DNA of 21,198 nt from a virus: IMG/VR virus record IMGVR_UViG_3300023501_000066, positions 1-21,198 of that record; one strand, written 5' to 3'. The stretch's first letter is position 1, and each line of letters begins with the position of its first letter. The notes under the pieces are model-generated. The model was given only the letters and a program-made list of their open reading frames with translations, did no database searches and was not told the DNA's origin. The position numbers and the translations under genes were made by a program. Below are positions 1 through 7,683 of the stretch, in pieces.

Positions 1-152
1 ACAATAATAGGTTCTTTTTCTAAATATTTGTCGTTAAGTATTTGATCTACTTCATAACGAGTCTCATCACCTTTAGTGATATCTCCTTTAAGTCCTACAT
101 CAAAAATATTCTTTTTAAGATCCCCTAAGAGAGTTCTTTTTTCGTCGGCCAT
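1..152 (-). CDS. Unknown phage protein, N-terminal part only
   Basis: Only the first 50 codons lie in the window; the rest runs off the left edge. The protein starts MADEKRTLLGDLKKNIFDVG and is hydrophilic and charged, with no motif I recognise. The start is well supported: an AGGAG Shine-Dalgarno sits six bases before the ATG, and the upstream gene stops one base before it. It continues the block of probable internal virion proteins downstream of the tail nozzle, so a virion-associated role is likely by position only. The full length is needed before saying more. Confidence 0.7.
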   Translation of the reverse strand, partial: MADEKRTLLGDLKKNIFDVGLKGDITKGDETRYEVDQILNDKYLEKEPII

Positions 153-153
153 G

Positions 154-1200
154 TTATGCTCCTGACGGTAATGCTAGATTTACTCCGTACTTCATATTGA
201 ATTGATCAACATCCGTTTGTGTTTGAATTTCTGCAAAGTCAACTAAAGCTGCAGGACTCTCAGCTAAAATAACTATAATATCATCTGTAATTTCTGCAGG
301 TAATCTTTGTCTTAATTCTTCGTAACTGATCCCTGATCCGGGCTCCGTGATGGGTGCTTCCATAGTCTCCGAAGCCATAGCCATGCCTCTTGGACCTTCT
401 ACTTCTTCAGTCATTGTTTCTTCCATTATTCCACCTTCGGCTCTACCTAAACGTTTATTAATTTTATCTTGTTTAACCATATCAAGGTATCTTTTTTTAG
501 TTGCTTCTGCTAAGTAGCCTTTGTTTTCCATAGCATACTCACCTTCAATAACAATTTCTTCTTGACCTTGTTCGTTAGTAATAGTTATCTTGTTAGGACT
601 TGCTTTAACATCTTTAGTTATTTGATCCATAACCCCTTCAAAATATTGTTTATTACCATATAAGGCTGCTAAATCTGGATCTTCACCAGAGTATACTCTA
701 AGTGATTGTAAAATTTTAGCTTGTGCTAAATTAAAATCTTCTACTTCCATCTCATCTTTTTGTGATTGTAAATTAAATAAATCATCTAATAGTTTCTCTC
801 CAGCTTGTGCATATTGAGTTCTAGCTAAAGCATTCGAACCCCCCTCTGAACTTAACATATCAGATTTAGCAGTCATGATTGCTTTAAACATATCATTATA
901 CTCATCACGTTCAGTACCTTCTTGTGCATATCTTGCTGCTTGCATTGCTTTAAAAGGTTCTTTAGCTGATGTAGCTGCTGTTTGAAAAATGTTTCCTGTT
1001 GGTGATCTTGATATTAAATCTAAACCAAAGTTAATTAAAAAATCACTAGTTGATCTATCGGGTGCAGCTTCAGGTCTTGTAGATTTATATTGTGTAATCT
1101 CTTCCTCAGTTGGTAAGACTTTACCAAGTCCTCCAACACCATAGCTTTGTCTAACGTCCCCACCTCTTCTAAACATAGGTCTATTTAAAGTTCTTCTCAT
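154..1200 (-). CDS. Putative internal/ejected virion protein (348 aa)
   Basis: Hypothetical virion protein. The N-terminus is basic (MRRTLNRPMFRRGG), the middle is long, charged and probably helical, and the acidic C-terminus holds a segment around residues 290-345 with ISYEELRQRLP, ILAESPAALVDFA and FNMKYGVNLALP. I remember that ending from uncharacterised marine phage proteins, but have no named family for it. There is no signal peptide or enzyme motif. It starts two bases after the preceding gene's stop, with no clear Shine-Dalgarno, so translation is probably coupled. Its place after the nozzle gene, among large Gln/Gly-rich proteins, fits the ejection-protein position of short-tailed phages. 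Function is inferred from context only. Confidence 0.6.
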   Translation of the reverse strand: MRRTLNRPMFRRGGDVRQSYGVGGLGKVLPTEEEITQYKSTRPEAAPDRSTSDFLINFGLDLISRSPTGNIFQTAATSAKEPFKAMQAARYAQEGTERDEYNDMFKAIMTAKSDMLSSEGGSNALARTQYAQAGEKLLDDLFNLQSQKDEMEVEDFNLAQAKILQSLRVYSGEDPDLAALYGNKQYFEGVMDQITKDVKASPNKITITNEQGQEEIVIEGEYAMENKGYLAEATKKRYLDMVKQDKINKRLGRAEGGIMEETMTEEVEGPRGMAMASETMEAPITEPGSGISYEELRQRLPAEITDDIIVILAESPAALVDFAEIQTQTDVDQFNMKYGVNLALPSGA

Positions 1201-1202
1201 GA

Positions 1203-2003
1203 TTAAGTATTATTTTGTCTTGGATTAAATATACCACCCAATACAGAAGCTGTACCCAACGCTGTCTGCAACGGAGTTGGATTTGGCATTGTTGATGATT
1301 GATATTGATTACCCATTCCAGAAATAAGACCCATAACTCCTGAACCATACTGACCCATTCTTTCGTAAGGTTCCATAGCTCTCATTCTATTTTGTTCTTG
1401 AGTAGCTCCTAGTTGTGCCTGCGCCTGTGCTTGTTGTAGCCCGCCCAATAGACCCAACTGATTTACGTCTTGACCTTGTTGTTGTTGAATTTGTTGTCCT
1501 AAATTTGTTTGTTGATTGAAAGCTGTGTTAGCTTGATTTTGAGCTTGTCCAAATCCTTGTTGTAACATACCCGCTTGTAGCATAGCTCTGTTCATATCTG
1601 AATCTTGTTGGTACTCTGCTCTTTGTACGCCTTCTCTACCACCCCCTAAGTTACCAGTCATCGCAGCTTGTTGTCCAATCCCAGCCATACCTTTAGCTGC
1701 TTGTTTATCAAATTGAGATAGAGATGCATCAATTACATCTTGTTGATAAGGTGACATAAAACTTTGATAACCTTGTGGTCCTGAATAAGCATTTGCTTGA
1801 GTCATGTAAGGTTGGTAAGATCCAATACCTGATGAAGTTAGATTGTAAGCTTGTTGTTGCATTGCATCTTGGCCTGCAACTTGCGGAGCGTACATGTCCG
1901 TGTTCAGTGGTACAGATGTTAAACCTGCTAATTGTGTTCCATAATCTTTACCTAAATCTTGTATGTATTGTGCTGGTAAATTTGTTACTGTTGATGTTGC
2001 CAT
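1203..2003 (-). CDS. Putative internal virion protein, Gln/Ala-rich (266 aa)
   Basis: Very rich in Gln, Ala and Gly, with a low-complexity middle (for example QQTNLGQQIQQQQGQDV around residues 164-180) that is likely helical. An earlier part reads FMSPYQQDVIDASLSQFDKQ (about residues 82-101), a pattern I associate with virion proteins of marine podoviruses. The C-terminus is Gly/Met-rich and mildly hydrophobic (VMGLISGMG, SVLGGIF), which could aid membrane interaction. A GAGG-containing ribosome site lies upstream, and the start is one base after the stop of the 443-aa gene. By position it may be ejected with the DNA or sit inside the head. No enzymatic motif is seen. Confidence 0.6.
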   Translation of the reverse strand: MATSTVTNLPAQYIQDLGKDYGTQLAGLTSVPLNTDMYAPQVAGQDAMQQQAYNLTSSGIGSYQPYMTQANAYSGPQGYQSFMSPYQQDVIDASLSQFDKQAAKGMAGIGQQAAMTGNLGGGREGVQRAEYQQDSDMNRAMLQAGMLQQGFGQAQNQANTAFNQQTNLGQQIQQQQGQDVNQLGLLGGLQQAQAQAQLGATQEQNRMRAMEPYERMGQYGSGVMGLISGMGNQYQSSTMPNPTPLQTALGTASVLGGIFNPRQNNT

Positions 2004-2004
2004 A

Positions 2005-3336
2005 TTATACTACCTCGCTTAATCGTTCAGACACATCAAGCATTCCCATGCCTTCAGGTCTTCCCTGTTGTTCTAATTGTTTCATGATACCTTGCAATCT
2101 TTCAGCACCTTTGTCAACGTCTCCATCACCTGCACCTCTTACAGCGTCAGCTGTGAATACAAATTCATTAACACTTAGTCTTGCCGGTACGTCATCTTTT
2201 TTTTCGTACTCTCCGATAGGTACAAACCCACCTTCTTCTCTATAATCTTTTTCCATACCATTCATGTCAAGCATCTCTTCGCCTTCTTCCATAACAGTAC
2301 CCATGCCCGAAGGTCCACCATCTGCATAACCCCTAGACATATCTGCACTCATATTTGGAACTTGCATTCTTACTGCTTGTTCCATTTCTTCTCTACCCAT
2401 TCCTTGAGCTTGCATACCTTCAACCATCATTCTAATTTGCTCCATCATATTTGGATCCATCATCTGTTGTCCGTAGTCGGGTATACCTAATTGAGAGATA
2501 CCACCGCCAGCTAAGTTAGCCGTTGCGATTGGTTCGTTTGCTGAACCATACTCTAATAACATTTCTGCTGGTGAATATTTTCTTGTAGAAAGTTCTGGTG
2601 AAAATCTTAATCCTGCTGCCATGGCTTGTTTAGGATCTAATATGTTTGCAGCTTTACCTACGTTTTGAATTCCGATACCTGCTCCATAATCTATATTACC
2701 TTCTGCGTCAGGTGGATTTAATTTGTCAGAAAATAATCCTGCTACTCCGCCACCGATTGTGGATAACATACCTGCACTTAAACCAAAAGGAGTGTTATCC
2801 CCTTTCTTGTTTTTTTTCATTAGGTCAGCTAAATTAAAAGATTTACCTTGATTAGTTCCCCCTGTACCTGTTCCCCCTGATCCTGGTCCAAAGACACCAT
2901 CTCCTAAAACCATATCTTTACCTTTAAGCAAATCTCCAAACCAATTTTGTCCCATTCTATTACCAGCTTCCCCTGTCATAGGAATACCAAATTGATTTAA
3001 TAAAGCTCCACCTAATACTGCAGATGTCATTGGATTCTTTTTAATAGGATCCATAATTTTTTCCTGGAACCATGAACCGATTCCATATTGTTTTCTACCA
3101 TCAACCCCCATGATACCACCGTACGCTGCCATCTGTCTCGGATCTTGTCCCATTTGTGGTTGTCCCATTTGTGGCATTTGTGGTTGTCCCATTTGTGGTT
3201 GCATCATACCTTGTTGTTGCATTTGCTGCATAGCTTGAGCATGTTTCTGCATAATTCCCGCTTGTTCAGCACGCAGGTCTCCTTCATATCTAATTGAAGG
3301 TGCATTTGTAGTTATTTGTTTCTGAGGATTCATCAT
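2005..3336 (-). CDS. Virion-associated protein with Met/Gln repeats and a DDVPARL C-terminal domain (443 aa)
   Basis: Three parts can be seen. Residues 30-69 are a Met/Gln/Pro tract with repeats such as QPQMGQ. The middle is Gly-rich with hydrophobic stretches (SAVLGGALL, TIGGGVAGLF). The C-terminus (about 367-430) contains the conserved signature DDVPARLSVNEFVFTADAVR (381-400) followed by a helical segment. That signature recurs in many phage virion-associated proteins, but its biochemical role is not known to me. The first two codons are both Met, and the true start could be either. No strong Shine-Dalgarno is visible. Position after the nozzle gene suggests an internal or injected protein. 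Calling it a tape measure or peptidoglycan hydrolase would be unsupported. Confidence 0.65.
   Translation of the reverse strand: MMNPQKQITTNAPSIRYEGDLRAEQAGIMQKHAQAMQQMQQQGMMQPQMGQPQMPQMGQPQMGQDPRQMAAYGGIMGVDGRKQYGIGSWFQEKIMDPIKKNPMTSAVLGGALLNQFGIPMTGEAGNRMGQNWFGDLLKGKDMVLGDGVFGPGSGGTGTGGTNQGKSFNLADLMKKNKKGDNTPFGLSAGMLSTIGGGVAGLFSDKLNPPDAEGNIDYGAGIGIQNVGKAANILDPKQAMAAGLRFSPELSTRKYSPAEMLLEYGSANEPIATANLAGGGISQLGIPDYGQQMMDPNMMEQIRMMVEGMQAQGMGREEMEQAVRMQVPNMSADMSRGYADGGPSGMGTVMEEGEEMLDMNGMEKDYREEGGFVPIGEYEKKDDVPARLSVNEFVFTADAVRGAGDGDVDKGAERLQGIMKQLEQQGRPEGMGMLDVSERLSEVV
3145..3202 (-). repeat. Short DNA repeats encoding the QPQMG tract
   Basis: The 15-mer tgtcccatttgtggt occurs three times in about 60 bases, separated by a shorter partial copy. 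It encodes the repeated QPQMGQPQMPQMGQPQMGQ-like segment of the 443-aa virion protein. Near-identical DNA copies suggest recent expansion by slippage. Confidence 0.8.
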
Positions 3337-3358
3337 AATTTAACTCTGGTTTTTTACC

Positions 3359-3541
3359 TTATCCTTTTTTACTAAATAAATCAAGCTTTGGCATAATAAC
3401 TCTTACATCTTGAGCCATGTCTTCATTCTTATATCCCTTGGCTTCCCACTCACTTCTCTCTTTAAAAATCTCGCCAGTTGCTATGTTTCTATACGTTGTT
3501 ATAGTTTCTGCCTGTAATACAGGTATTACTTTATTTTCCAT
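3359..3541 (-). CDS. Conserved small marine-phage protein (60 aa)
   Basis: A 60-residue hydrophilic protein. The core reads TTYRNIATGEIFKERSEW, followed by a charged linker and the ending VIMPKLDLFSKKG. I recall this pattern (YRN-TGE-F, then MP-LDLF near the end) from small uncharacterised proteins of pelagiphages and cyanophages. It lies two bases after the stop of the 112-aa gene and is probably translated by coupling. No membrane segment, signal or catalytic motif is seen. Function unknown; a minor virion or assembly role would fit the neighbourhood. Confidence 0.6.
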   Translation of the reverse strand: MENKVIPVLQAETITTYRNIATGEIFKERSEWEAKGYKNEDMAQDVRVIMPKLDLFSKKG

Positions 3542-3543
3542 GT

Positions 3544-3882
3544 TTAATCCAATACTGTTTTTTTAATGTTTAAGTAACTAATACCTACATCTGTGGCACT
3601 AGAAGCACTAGCTATAACCGTAAGAGTCGTGCCACCCACTACAATTAATGGTTGGGTTAGAAGCTCTAAACTCACGTTAGCCGTAAGAGCTATTGTTTTA
3701 ATTACAGTTACACCATTATTTTTTACTGTAATTGTAGGAGTTCCTACAGACATTACTCTTAAAGATTTAAGAATATAAGTCTCGCTTACTAAAGGGTTTC
3801 CTGTACCAAACATATTGGCACCGACTCCACTTAAATCTTGTGCAGCTACTCCATAAAATAAATATTGATTCTGTATTGACAT
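3544..3882 (-). CDS. Hypothetical beta-rich virion protein (112 aa)
   Basis: Alternating hydrophobic/polar sequence rich in Thr, Val and Ile (for example PTITVKNNGVTVIKTIAL) predicts a small beta-sandwich, as in many phage neck or decoration-type proteins. The ATG overlaps the stop of the preceding 54-aa gene (TAATG), so translation is coupled. The general pattern resembles the 109-aa gene at 15028-15357 (short, beta-rich, ending in a hydrophobic strand), but residue identity is too low to call them paralogues by eye. Function unknown. Confidence 0.55.
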   Translation of the reverse strand: MSIQNQYLFYGVAAQDLSGVGANMFGTGNPLVSETYILKSLRVMSVGTPTITVKNNGVTVIKTIALTANVSLELLTQPLIVVGGTTLTVIASASSATDVGISYLNIKKTVLD

Positions 3883-4046
3883 TAATTTAAAAAGAAATTT
3901 TTAGCTTCTATCTCCTGTTTAAGTTCCTGTTGAAACGTTGTATTTAATTTCTCAATAACGGCATCCAAATCTCTAACTTGATTGGCTGCTACATTTTCAT
4001 CATATTGTTTTGCAGGTCTTGTTAAGGATTGTACAATTTTAGCCAT
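3882..4046 (-). CDS. Conserved small helical phage protein (54 aa)
   Basis: Translating the minus strand from the ATG at 4046 gives MAKIVQSLTRPAKQYDENVA, then a heptad-like helix (VRDLDAVIEKLNTTFQQELK) and the end EAKNFFLN. I recall this family from marine phages without a known function; it looks like one amphipathic helix or coiled coil. The start overlaps the last codons of the 257-aa gene by 8 bases. An AGGAG lies nine bases upstream of the ATG, within the upstream gene. Its stop forms a TAATG junction with the next gene. Good length, ribosome site and coupling on both sides support it as real. Confidence 0.75.
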   Translation of the reverse strand: MAKIVQSLTRPAKQYDENVAANQVRDLDAVIEKLNTTFQQELKQEIEAKNFFLN

Positions 4047-4812
4047 ATAATAATTCTCCTAGTTTACTTAATACTTCTCCTGGTTTACCTCTGTTCATAT
4101 TAACATTTGTAATTCCACCGTCATTATAATCTTTTCTACCCCTACTTCCATCATAGCTACCGAAAGCACCTTCTCCTCCAGATTTAGAAGTATCAAAACC
4201 ACCTCCGCCTCCACTATTATTACTAGTAGTTTCTGCAGCTAGTTTTTTTTTAATTTCAGCTAGTTCAAAGTCACCTATTTGTTTTTTAGTTTTTTCAATC
4301 ATTTCAAAAGTTTTACTATTTGGATTTTTATAACCTCCCAATCTATTTAAATTTTTATTTAATTGTCCAAGGTAATCATTAGTTCCAAAACCAGATATAG
4401 CATTTTGACCAGATAGTACTGAATCTCCAGTATATTTATTTGAGTTTATGTATCCTTGACCTTGTGCATAATTTAGTTGATTTTGAAGATTTGGATTATA
4501 ATTAAAGGAACCTTCTCTTAAAGGATTAGTTGCATAACCTAAAGCTAATGCTCCTCCAAATAAAGGAAGTGCACTTGTTATACCACTACCCCCACCAGTA
4601 AATGCTTTGTTAGTAGCATTACTTAAAAACTTACGCCCTGCACTTTTCATTAAATTGTTAGGAGAAAACTTATTTTTTATTCCATAAATACCTCCACCTG
4701 TATAATCTTCTTCTTGTTCAATTCCCATAGCTTCATAAGCTTTAGCTAAGGCCGCCTGGGTTATTTTTCCTTTGCCATATTGTAAAGCTAAATTCATTAT
4801 AACTTGTTCCAT
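4039..4812 (-). CDS. Putative internal virion protein, Gly/Asn-rich (257 aa)
   Basis: Starts by a TAATG overlap with the nozzle gene. The N-terminal 50 residues are helical and charged (MEQVIMNLALQYGKGKITQA). Around residues 75-95 a Gly-rich, hydrophobic segment (SALPLFGGALALGY) could contact a membrane. The middle is Asn/Tyr/Gln-rich, and the C-terminus is Gly/Ser-rich and disordered, ending KPGEVLSKLGELLYG. There is no catalytic motif. The composition is typical of ejected or internal proteins in short-tailed phages, and its position immediately after the gp10-like gene supports that. This is an inference from composition and context. Confidence 0.55.
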   Translation of the reverse strand: MEQVIMNLALQYGKGKITQAALAKAYEAMGIEQEEDYTGGGIYGIKNKFSPNNLMKSAGRKFLSNATNKAFTGGGSGITSALPLFGGALALGYATNPLREGSFNYNPNLQNQLNYAQGQGYINSNKYTGDSVLSGQNAISGFGTNDYLGQLNKNLNRLGGYKNPNSKTFEMIEKTKKQIGDFELAEIKKKLAAETTSNNSGGGGGFDTSKSGGEGAFGSYDGSRGRKDYNDGGITNVNMNRGKPGEVLSKLGELLYG

Positions 4813-6998
4813 TATCTTCTTCCTCCTGAGTGTACATCTAATCTAAATGTACCTAGCTTCCAGTTACTACTTATAGCCGTATTAGATATAGTTAAAGCAA
4901 TTTGTCTAGCTCTTGCTCTAGTATCAATAAAATTAGTAGTAGGTGTTGAAGTATAAGTTTGTGTAGTAGCCGCCTCATTAGGATAATCTCTAAGATCTAA
5001 TTTAATAATAACGTCTTCACTTTGAGAAACAAAATCTGGAATAATTCTACTGATCCGCATCATAAATTCTCCATCTCCTCTAAATGAAACACCTTCTCTT
5101 TGGTCTTGTGTAATATCATAATCGCCTGAAGTAATTGAAGCAGGTATTGCAGTTGTAGTACTGGCAATTATTTGATCAAATCCAGTTTCGTGTTCAAAAT
5201 AAATTGTAATTCCATCTGTATTACCTACAACATCAAATGAGACATCATCTCCTGCATCATATTGAGTAGCATGAGGTAAACCAAATACTGATGAATCTTT
5301 CCAAGTTGTTCTAGTAAATAAAGAACTAGCATTAGTAGTCCATATAGACGTCTCTTGAGTTGAATCTAAATAGTTATATACAACACATCTATTATTTACA
5401 TTTGATGTAGACGTTGGATAGAACCAGGTAATCTCACCAAACAAATTATTAATTCCTGCATAAACTAATTCATTAGAAGTTGTATTTAAATCATCATAAA
5501 CGTAATCTTCTACTAGACATTGCATAGATTGTAATTGACCTGTGTATCTAAAGAAACCATTATCCGACATCCAATAAGCCGTACCATCAACTTCAACCGC
5601 TGCATTCATTCCTAATAATCCACAGTTAGTTCCAACTTGTTCAAAGGCAAATGTAAAAGGGGTTCCAACAAATCTCATAGTAAACATAGAACTATCTGTC
5701 CAAACATAAAGAGCATTTCTTCCAAGTTTAGCACCAATGATCCGTGATCCATCAGCCAATCTTTGTGAACCCGCACTGTTGATTGCTGTTGGTGCATAGT
5801 CATTAATATTTTCTTGAGACGAGAATCTTATAAACATATCATCTTGTGAAGTTTTATCTCCAATTGTAGTTTCAGTTCCAAAGAATACTAAGTGTCTATC
5901 CGGTGTTGATACTAACATATCACGAGAAGCTGTCGGTGCACCTGCAATAATTGTTGCTCTATTATCTGTTGCATTAGCAGCATTTGCATTCCATTGAAAA
6001 CATTCATTGTTATGAATTAAGGCTATGGCAGTTCCGCCTAAATTGTCCAAGGACCATAGTCCAGGGTCTATTACTGAGTCGGTGTTAGCTGCTGGAGATC
6101 CCCATCCTGTGTAAGATGAAGTGTTAGTTACTGTTGCACTAGTTAAATGAGAAGTAATTGTTGTTCCTCTAACACCTCTAGTAATACCTGTAAGTATTAA
6201 ACCTAAAACTCCAGTATAAGATATTTCTTCAGTACCAATTTGAATATAGTTTGTCCCTGTAGTGGGAAGACCGGTAACACTATTTAAAGTAATTTGTGTA
6301 GCGGATGCATTGTTTCCATTTGTGTCTGCCGCAAGTGCTCCATTTAAAGTAAACGTTAAAGCTCCTGGCTTTATTCCTCCAAATTGAGATATACCCCAAC
6401 CATAAGCTCCCAATTGTTCTGCTGGACCTACGTGATAGTATTGAAAATATTTCACTCCTCCAGAAGCTGTACCCCCGGCTCCTGTTTCTACACTAGCCAT
6501 CGTAATAGTAATGGTTGTAGTTGTAGGTATGGAAGTAACCATGTATTTTTTTCCATCAAAATCTGCTGCTGTGTAATTAGAATTTGTAATAGTAGAAAAG
6601 TCACTAAATAAAATAATGTCTCCTGCTACGAAAGTTTGTGAGCCACCAAAAGTTATTGTAACTGTAGCTGAACCGTTTGTAGTAGTAAAAGCACCTGTTA
6701 AAGTAGTACCTGATGGATTAACTAAAGGATGGATATCATAAAAGATACCTCCCGTATAAGCGTATAAAATTCTGTTAGTGCCAATGATTGAATAATTAAT
6801 AGAAGCATTACTAACCATATGATGTTGTGCTCTTGCAGCGCCGGTTAGTTTGCTTGTCCCTAATTGATTCCAACCACCTATTTTTTCAGGAGTACCATAT
6901 CTAAAACGTACGTTCTCTCCCCCTGTCCATCTATTTTCAGCGCCGGTAGAAGTAATTTGTTTATTGAATCCTGGTACGAAACCTATTTTTTGTAGCAT
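4812..6998 (-). CDS. P22 gp10-like tail nozzle / packaged-DNA stabilisation protein
   Basis: A 728-aa protein with the N-terminus of the family I know as phage DNA-stabilisation protein (P22 gp10, tail hub or nozzle): MLQKIGFVPGFNKQI, then NRWTGGENVRFRYGTPEKIGGW around residues 22-43. The middle is beta-rich and contains RDMLVSTPDRHLVFFGTE and WTDSSMFTMRFVGTPFTF stretches typical of beta-propeller-like nozzle proteins. The end reads WKLGTFRLDVHSGGRR. In P22 this protein sits below the portal and gp4 and closes the tail channel, and the length is comparable or somewhat longer. The gene lies next to the plus-strand oxygenase cassette and probably uses its own promoter at 7081-7109. Its start region is partly duplicated upstream (7045-7059). 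Confidence 0.7.
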   Translation of the reverse strand: MLQKIGFVPGFNKQITSTGAENRWTGGENVRFRYGTPEKIGGWNQLGTSKLTGAARAQHHMVSNASINYSIIGTNRILYAYTGGIFYDIHPLVNPSGTTLTGAFTTTNGSATVTITFGGSQTFVAGDIILFSDFSTITNSNYTAADFDGKKYMVTSIPTTTTITITMASVETGAGGTASGGVKYFQYYHVGPAEQLGAYGWGISQFGGIKPGALTFTLNGALAADTNGNNASATQITLNSVTGLPTTGTNYIQIGTEEISYTGVLGLILTGITRGVRGTTITSHLTSATVTNTSSYTGWGSPAANTDSVIDPGLWSLDNLGGTAIALIHNNECFQWNANAANATDNRATIIAGAPTASRDMLVSTPDRHLVFFGTETTIGDKTSQDDMFIRFSSQENINDYAPTAINSAGSQRLADGSRIIGAKLGRNALYVWTDSSMFTMRFVGTPFTFAFEQVGTNCGLLGMNAAVEVDGTAYWMSDNGFFRYTGQLQSMQCLVEDYVYDDLNTTSNELVYAGINNLFGEITWFYPTSTSNVNNRCVVYNYLDSTQETSIWTTNASSLFTRTTWKDSSVFGLPHATQYDAGDDVSFDVVGNTDGITIYFEHETGFDQIIASTTTAIPASITSGDYDITQDQREGVSFRGDGEFMMRISRIIPDFVSQSEDVIIKLDLRDYPNEAATTQTYTSTPTTNFIDTRARARQIALTISNTAISSNWKLGTFRLDVHSGGRR

Positions 6999-7059
6999 AT
7001 AGTTTTCTTATTATAGTTGTTAATAAAATACGCTTGAAATTTAATTTTTGTAGCATATA
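6987..7059. repeat. 15-base direct repeat at the cassette junction
   Basis: The 15-mer tttttgtagcatata occurs at 6987-7001 and again, exactly, at 7045-7059. The left copy contains the start codon of the nozzle gene (cat = ATG on the minus strand), and the right copy forms part of the -10 region of the plus-strand promoter. The copies are 58 bases apart. This may be a trace of the rearrangement that brought in the oxygenase genes, or a tandem duplication. Confidence 0.8.
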
Positions 7060-7061
7060 AT
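7034..7061 (+). promoter_or_regulatory. Sigma70-type promoter for the oxygenase cassette
   Basis: TTGAAA at 7034-7039 (five of six to consensus) and TATAAT at 7056-7061 (perfect) are separated by 16 bases. Initiation near 7068 would give a leader of about 45 bases before the ATG at 7114. The leader holds an eight-codon mini-ORF (7078-7104). This is the best promoter in the window and faces the oxygenase genes. Confidence 0.75.
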
Positions 7062-7080
7062 GCTTTATATATTAATTATG

Positions 7081-7109
7081 AATATAATGAAAGAGAGAAA
7101 ATAACTCAA
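7081..7109 (-). promoter_or_regulatory. Candidate minus-strand promoter for the nozzle operon
   Basis: On the minus strand TTGAGT (7109-7104, four of six) and TATATT (7086-7081, five of six) are 17 bases apart, pointing towards the nozzle gene at 6998. It would be needed because the oxygenase cassette separates the nozzle and internal-protein genes from the upstream virion operon. In such AT-rich DNA, chance matches are common, so this is moderate evidence only. Confidence 0.5.
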
Positions 7110-7113
7110 GATT

Positions 7114-7662
7114 ATGGATCATTTAGAAGCAATTGTCGAGATAAAAAATATAGTAGCTCCTGATTTTATAGATAGAATTATACCTTTAATAAATCATAAA
7201 GCTAAAAAAAATTTAACAGTTCAAGGGGGGTTGGATAAAGATATAAGAAATGTAAAAGGCTTTAGTTTAAATTATAAAAAATCAAAAATTGAAGATTTTT
7301 ATTGGAATTATATAAAACAAGAAATAGAAAAACTTTATACTTATTACAAAATAAAATTTCCTAAAATGACAAGCTCGAAAATTAATCAAATAGATTTATT
7401 AAAATATTCACCTGGAGGAAAGTATGAAATACACACAGATCATTATACAACGACAGCAAGACATTTAAGTATTATTATGAATTTAAACGATGATTATGAA
7501 GGTGGAGATTTAATTTTTACAGATCAAAAAGAAAAGGAAGTAAAAAGATTAAAACTAAGTACAGGTTCAATTGTTTTTTTTCCAAGTAATTTTATGTATC
7601 CCCACGGTATTCAACCTATTACGAAAGGAACAAGGTATAGTATTGTCGCTTGGCTACAATAG
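7114..7662 (+). CDS. 2-oxoglutarate/Fe(II)-dependent oxygenase, prolyl-hydroxylase type (182 aa)
   Basis: A dioxygenase of the prolyl 4-hydroxylase-like double-stranded beta-helix fold. The full metal and cosubstrate set is visible: H107-T-D109 in KYEIHTDHY, distal H164 in YPHGI, and R174 (ten residues on) in GTRYSI for binding 2-oxoglutarate. LNDDYEGGDLIF (124-135) and GSIVFFPS (151-158) are also typical. Such enzymes use O2, Fe(II) and 2-oxoglutarate to hydroxylate protein side chains, nucleobases or small molecules; the substrate here is unknown. It is the first gene after the 7034-7061 promoter, with a weak ribosome site. The DNA is much richer in A/T than the capsid genes, suggesting separate acquisition. 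Confidence 0.88.
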   Translation: MDHLEAIVEIKNIVAPDFIDRIIPLINHKAKKNLTVQGGLDKDIRNVKGFSLNYKKSKIEDFYWNYIKQEIEKLYTYYKIKFPKMTSSKINQIDLLKYSPGGKYEIHTDHYTTTARHLSIIMNLNDDYEGGDLIFTDQKEKEVKRLKLSTGSIVFFPSNFMYPHGIQPITKGTRYSIVAWLQ

Positions 7663-7683
7663 ATTATAAATTAATAAAAATAA

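Noticed and set aside
1775-2245. Plus-strand open frame of 156 codons
   Set aside because: It is the complement of two well-supported minus-strand virion genes and its product is a Leu/Ser-rich shadow with no ribosome site.
7078-7104. Eight-codon leader ORF before the first oxygenase
   Set aside because: Too short and AT-rich to separate from chance; mentioned only as part of the promoter region.
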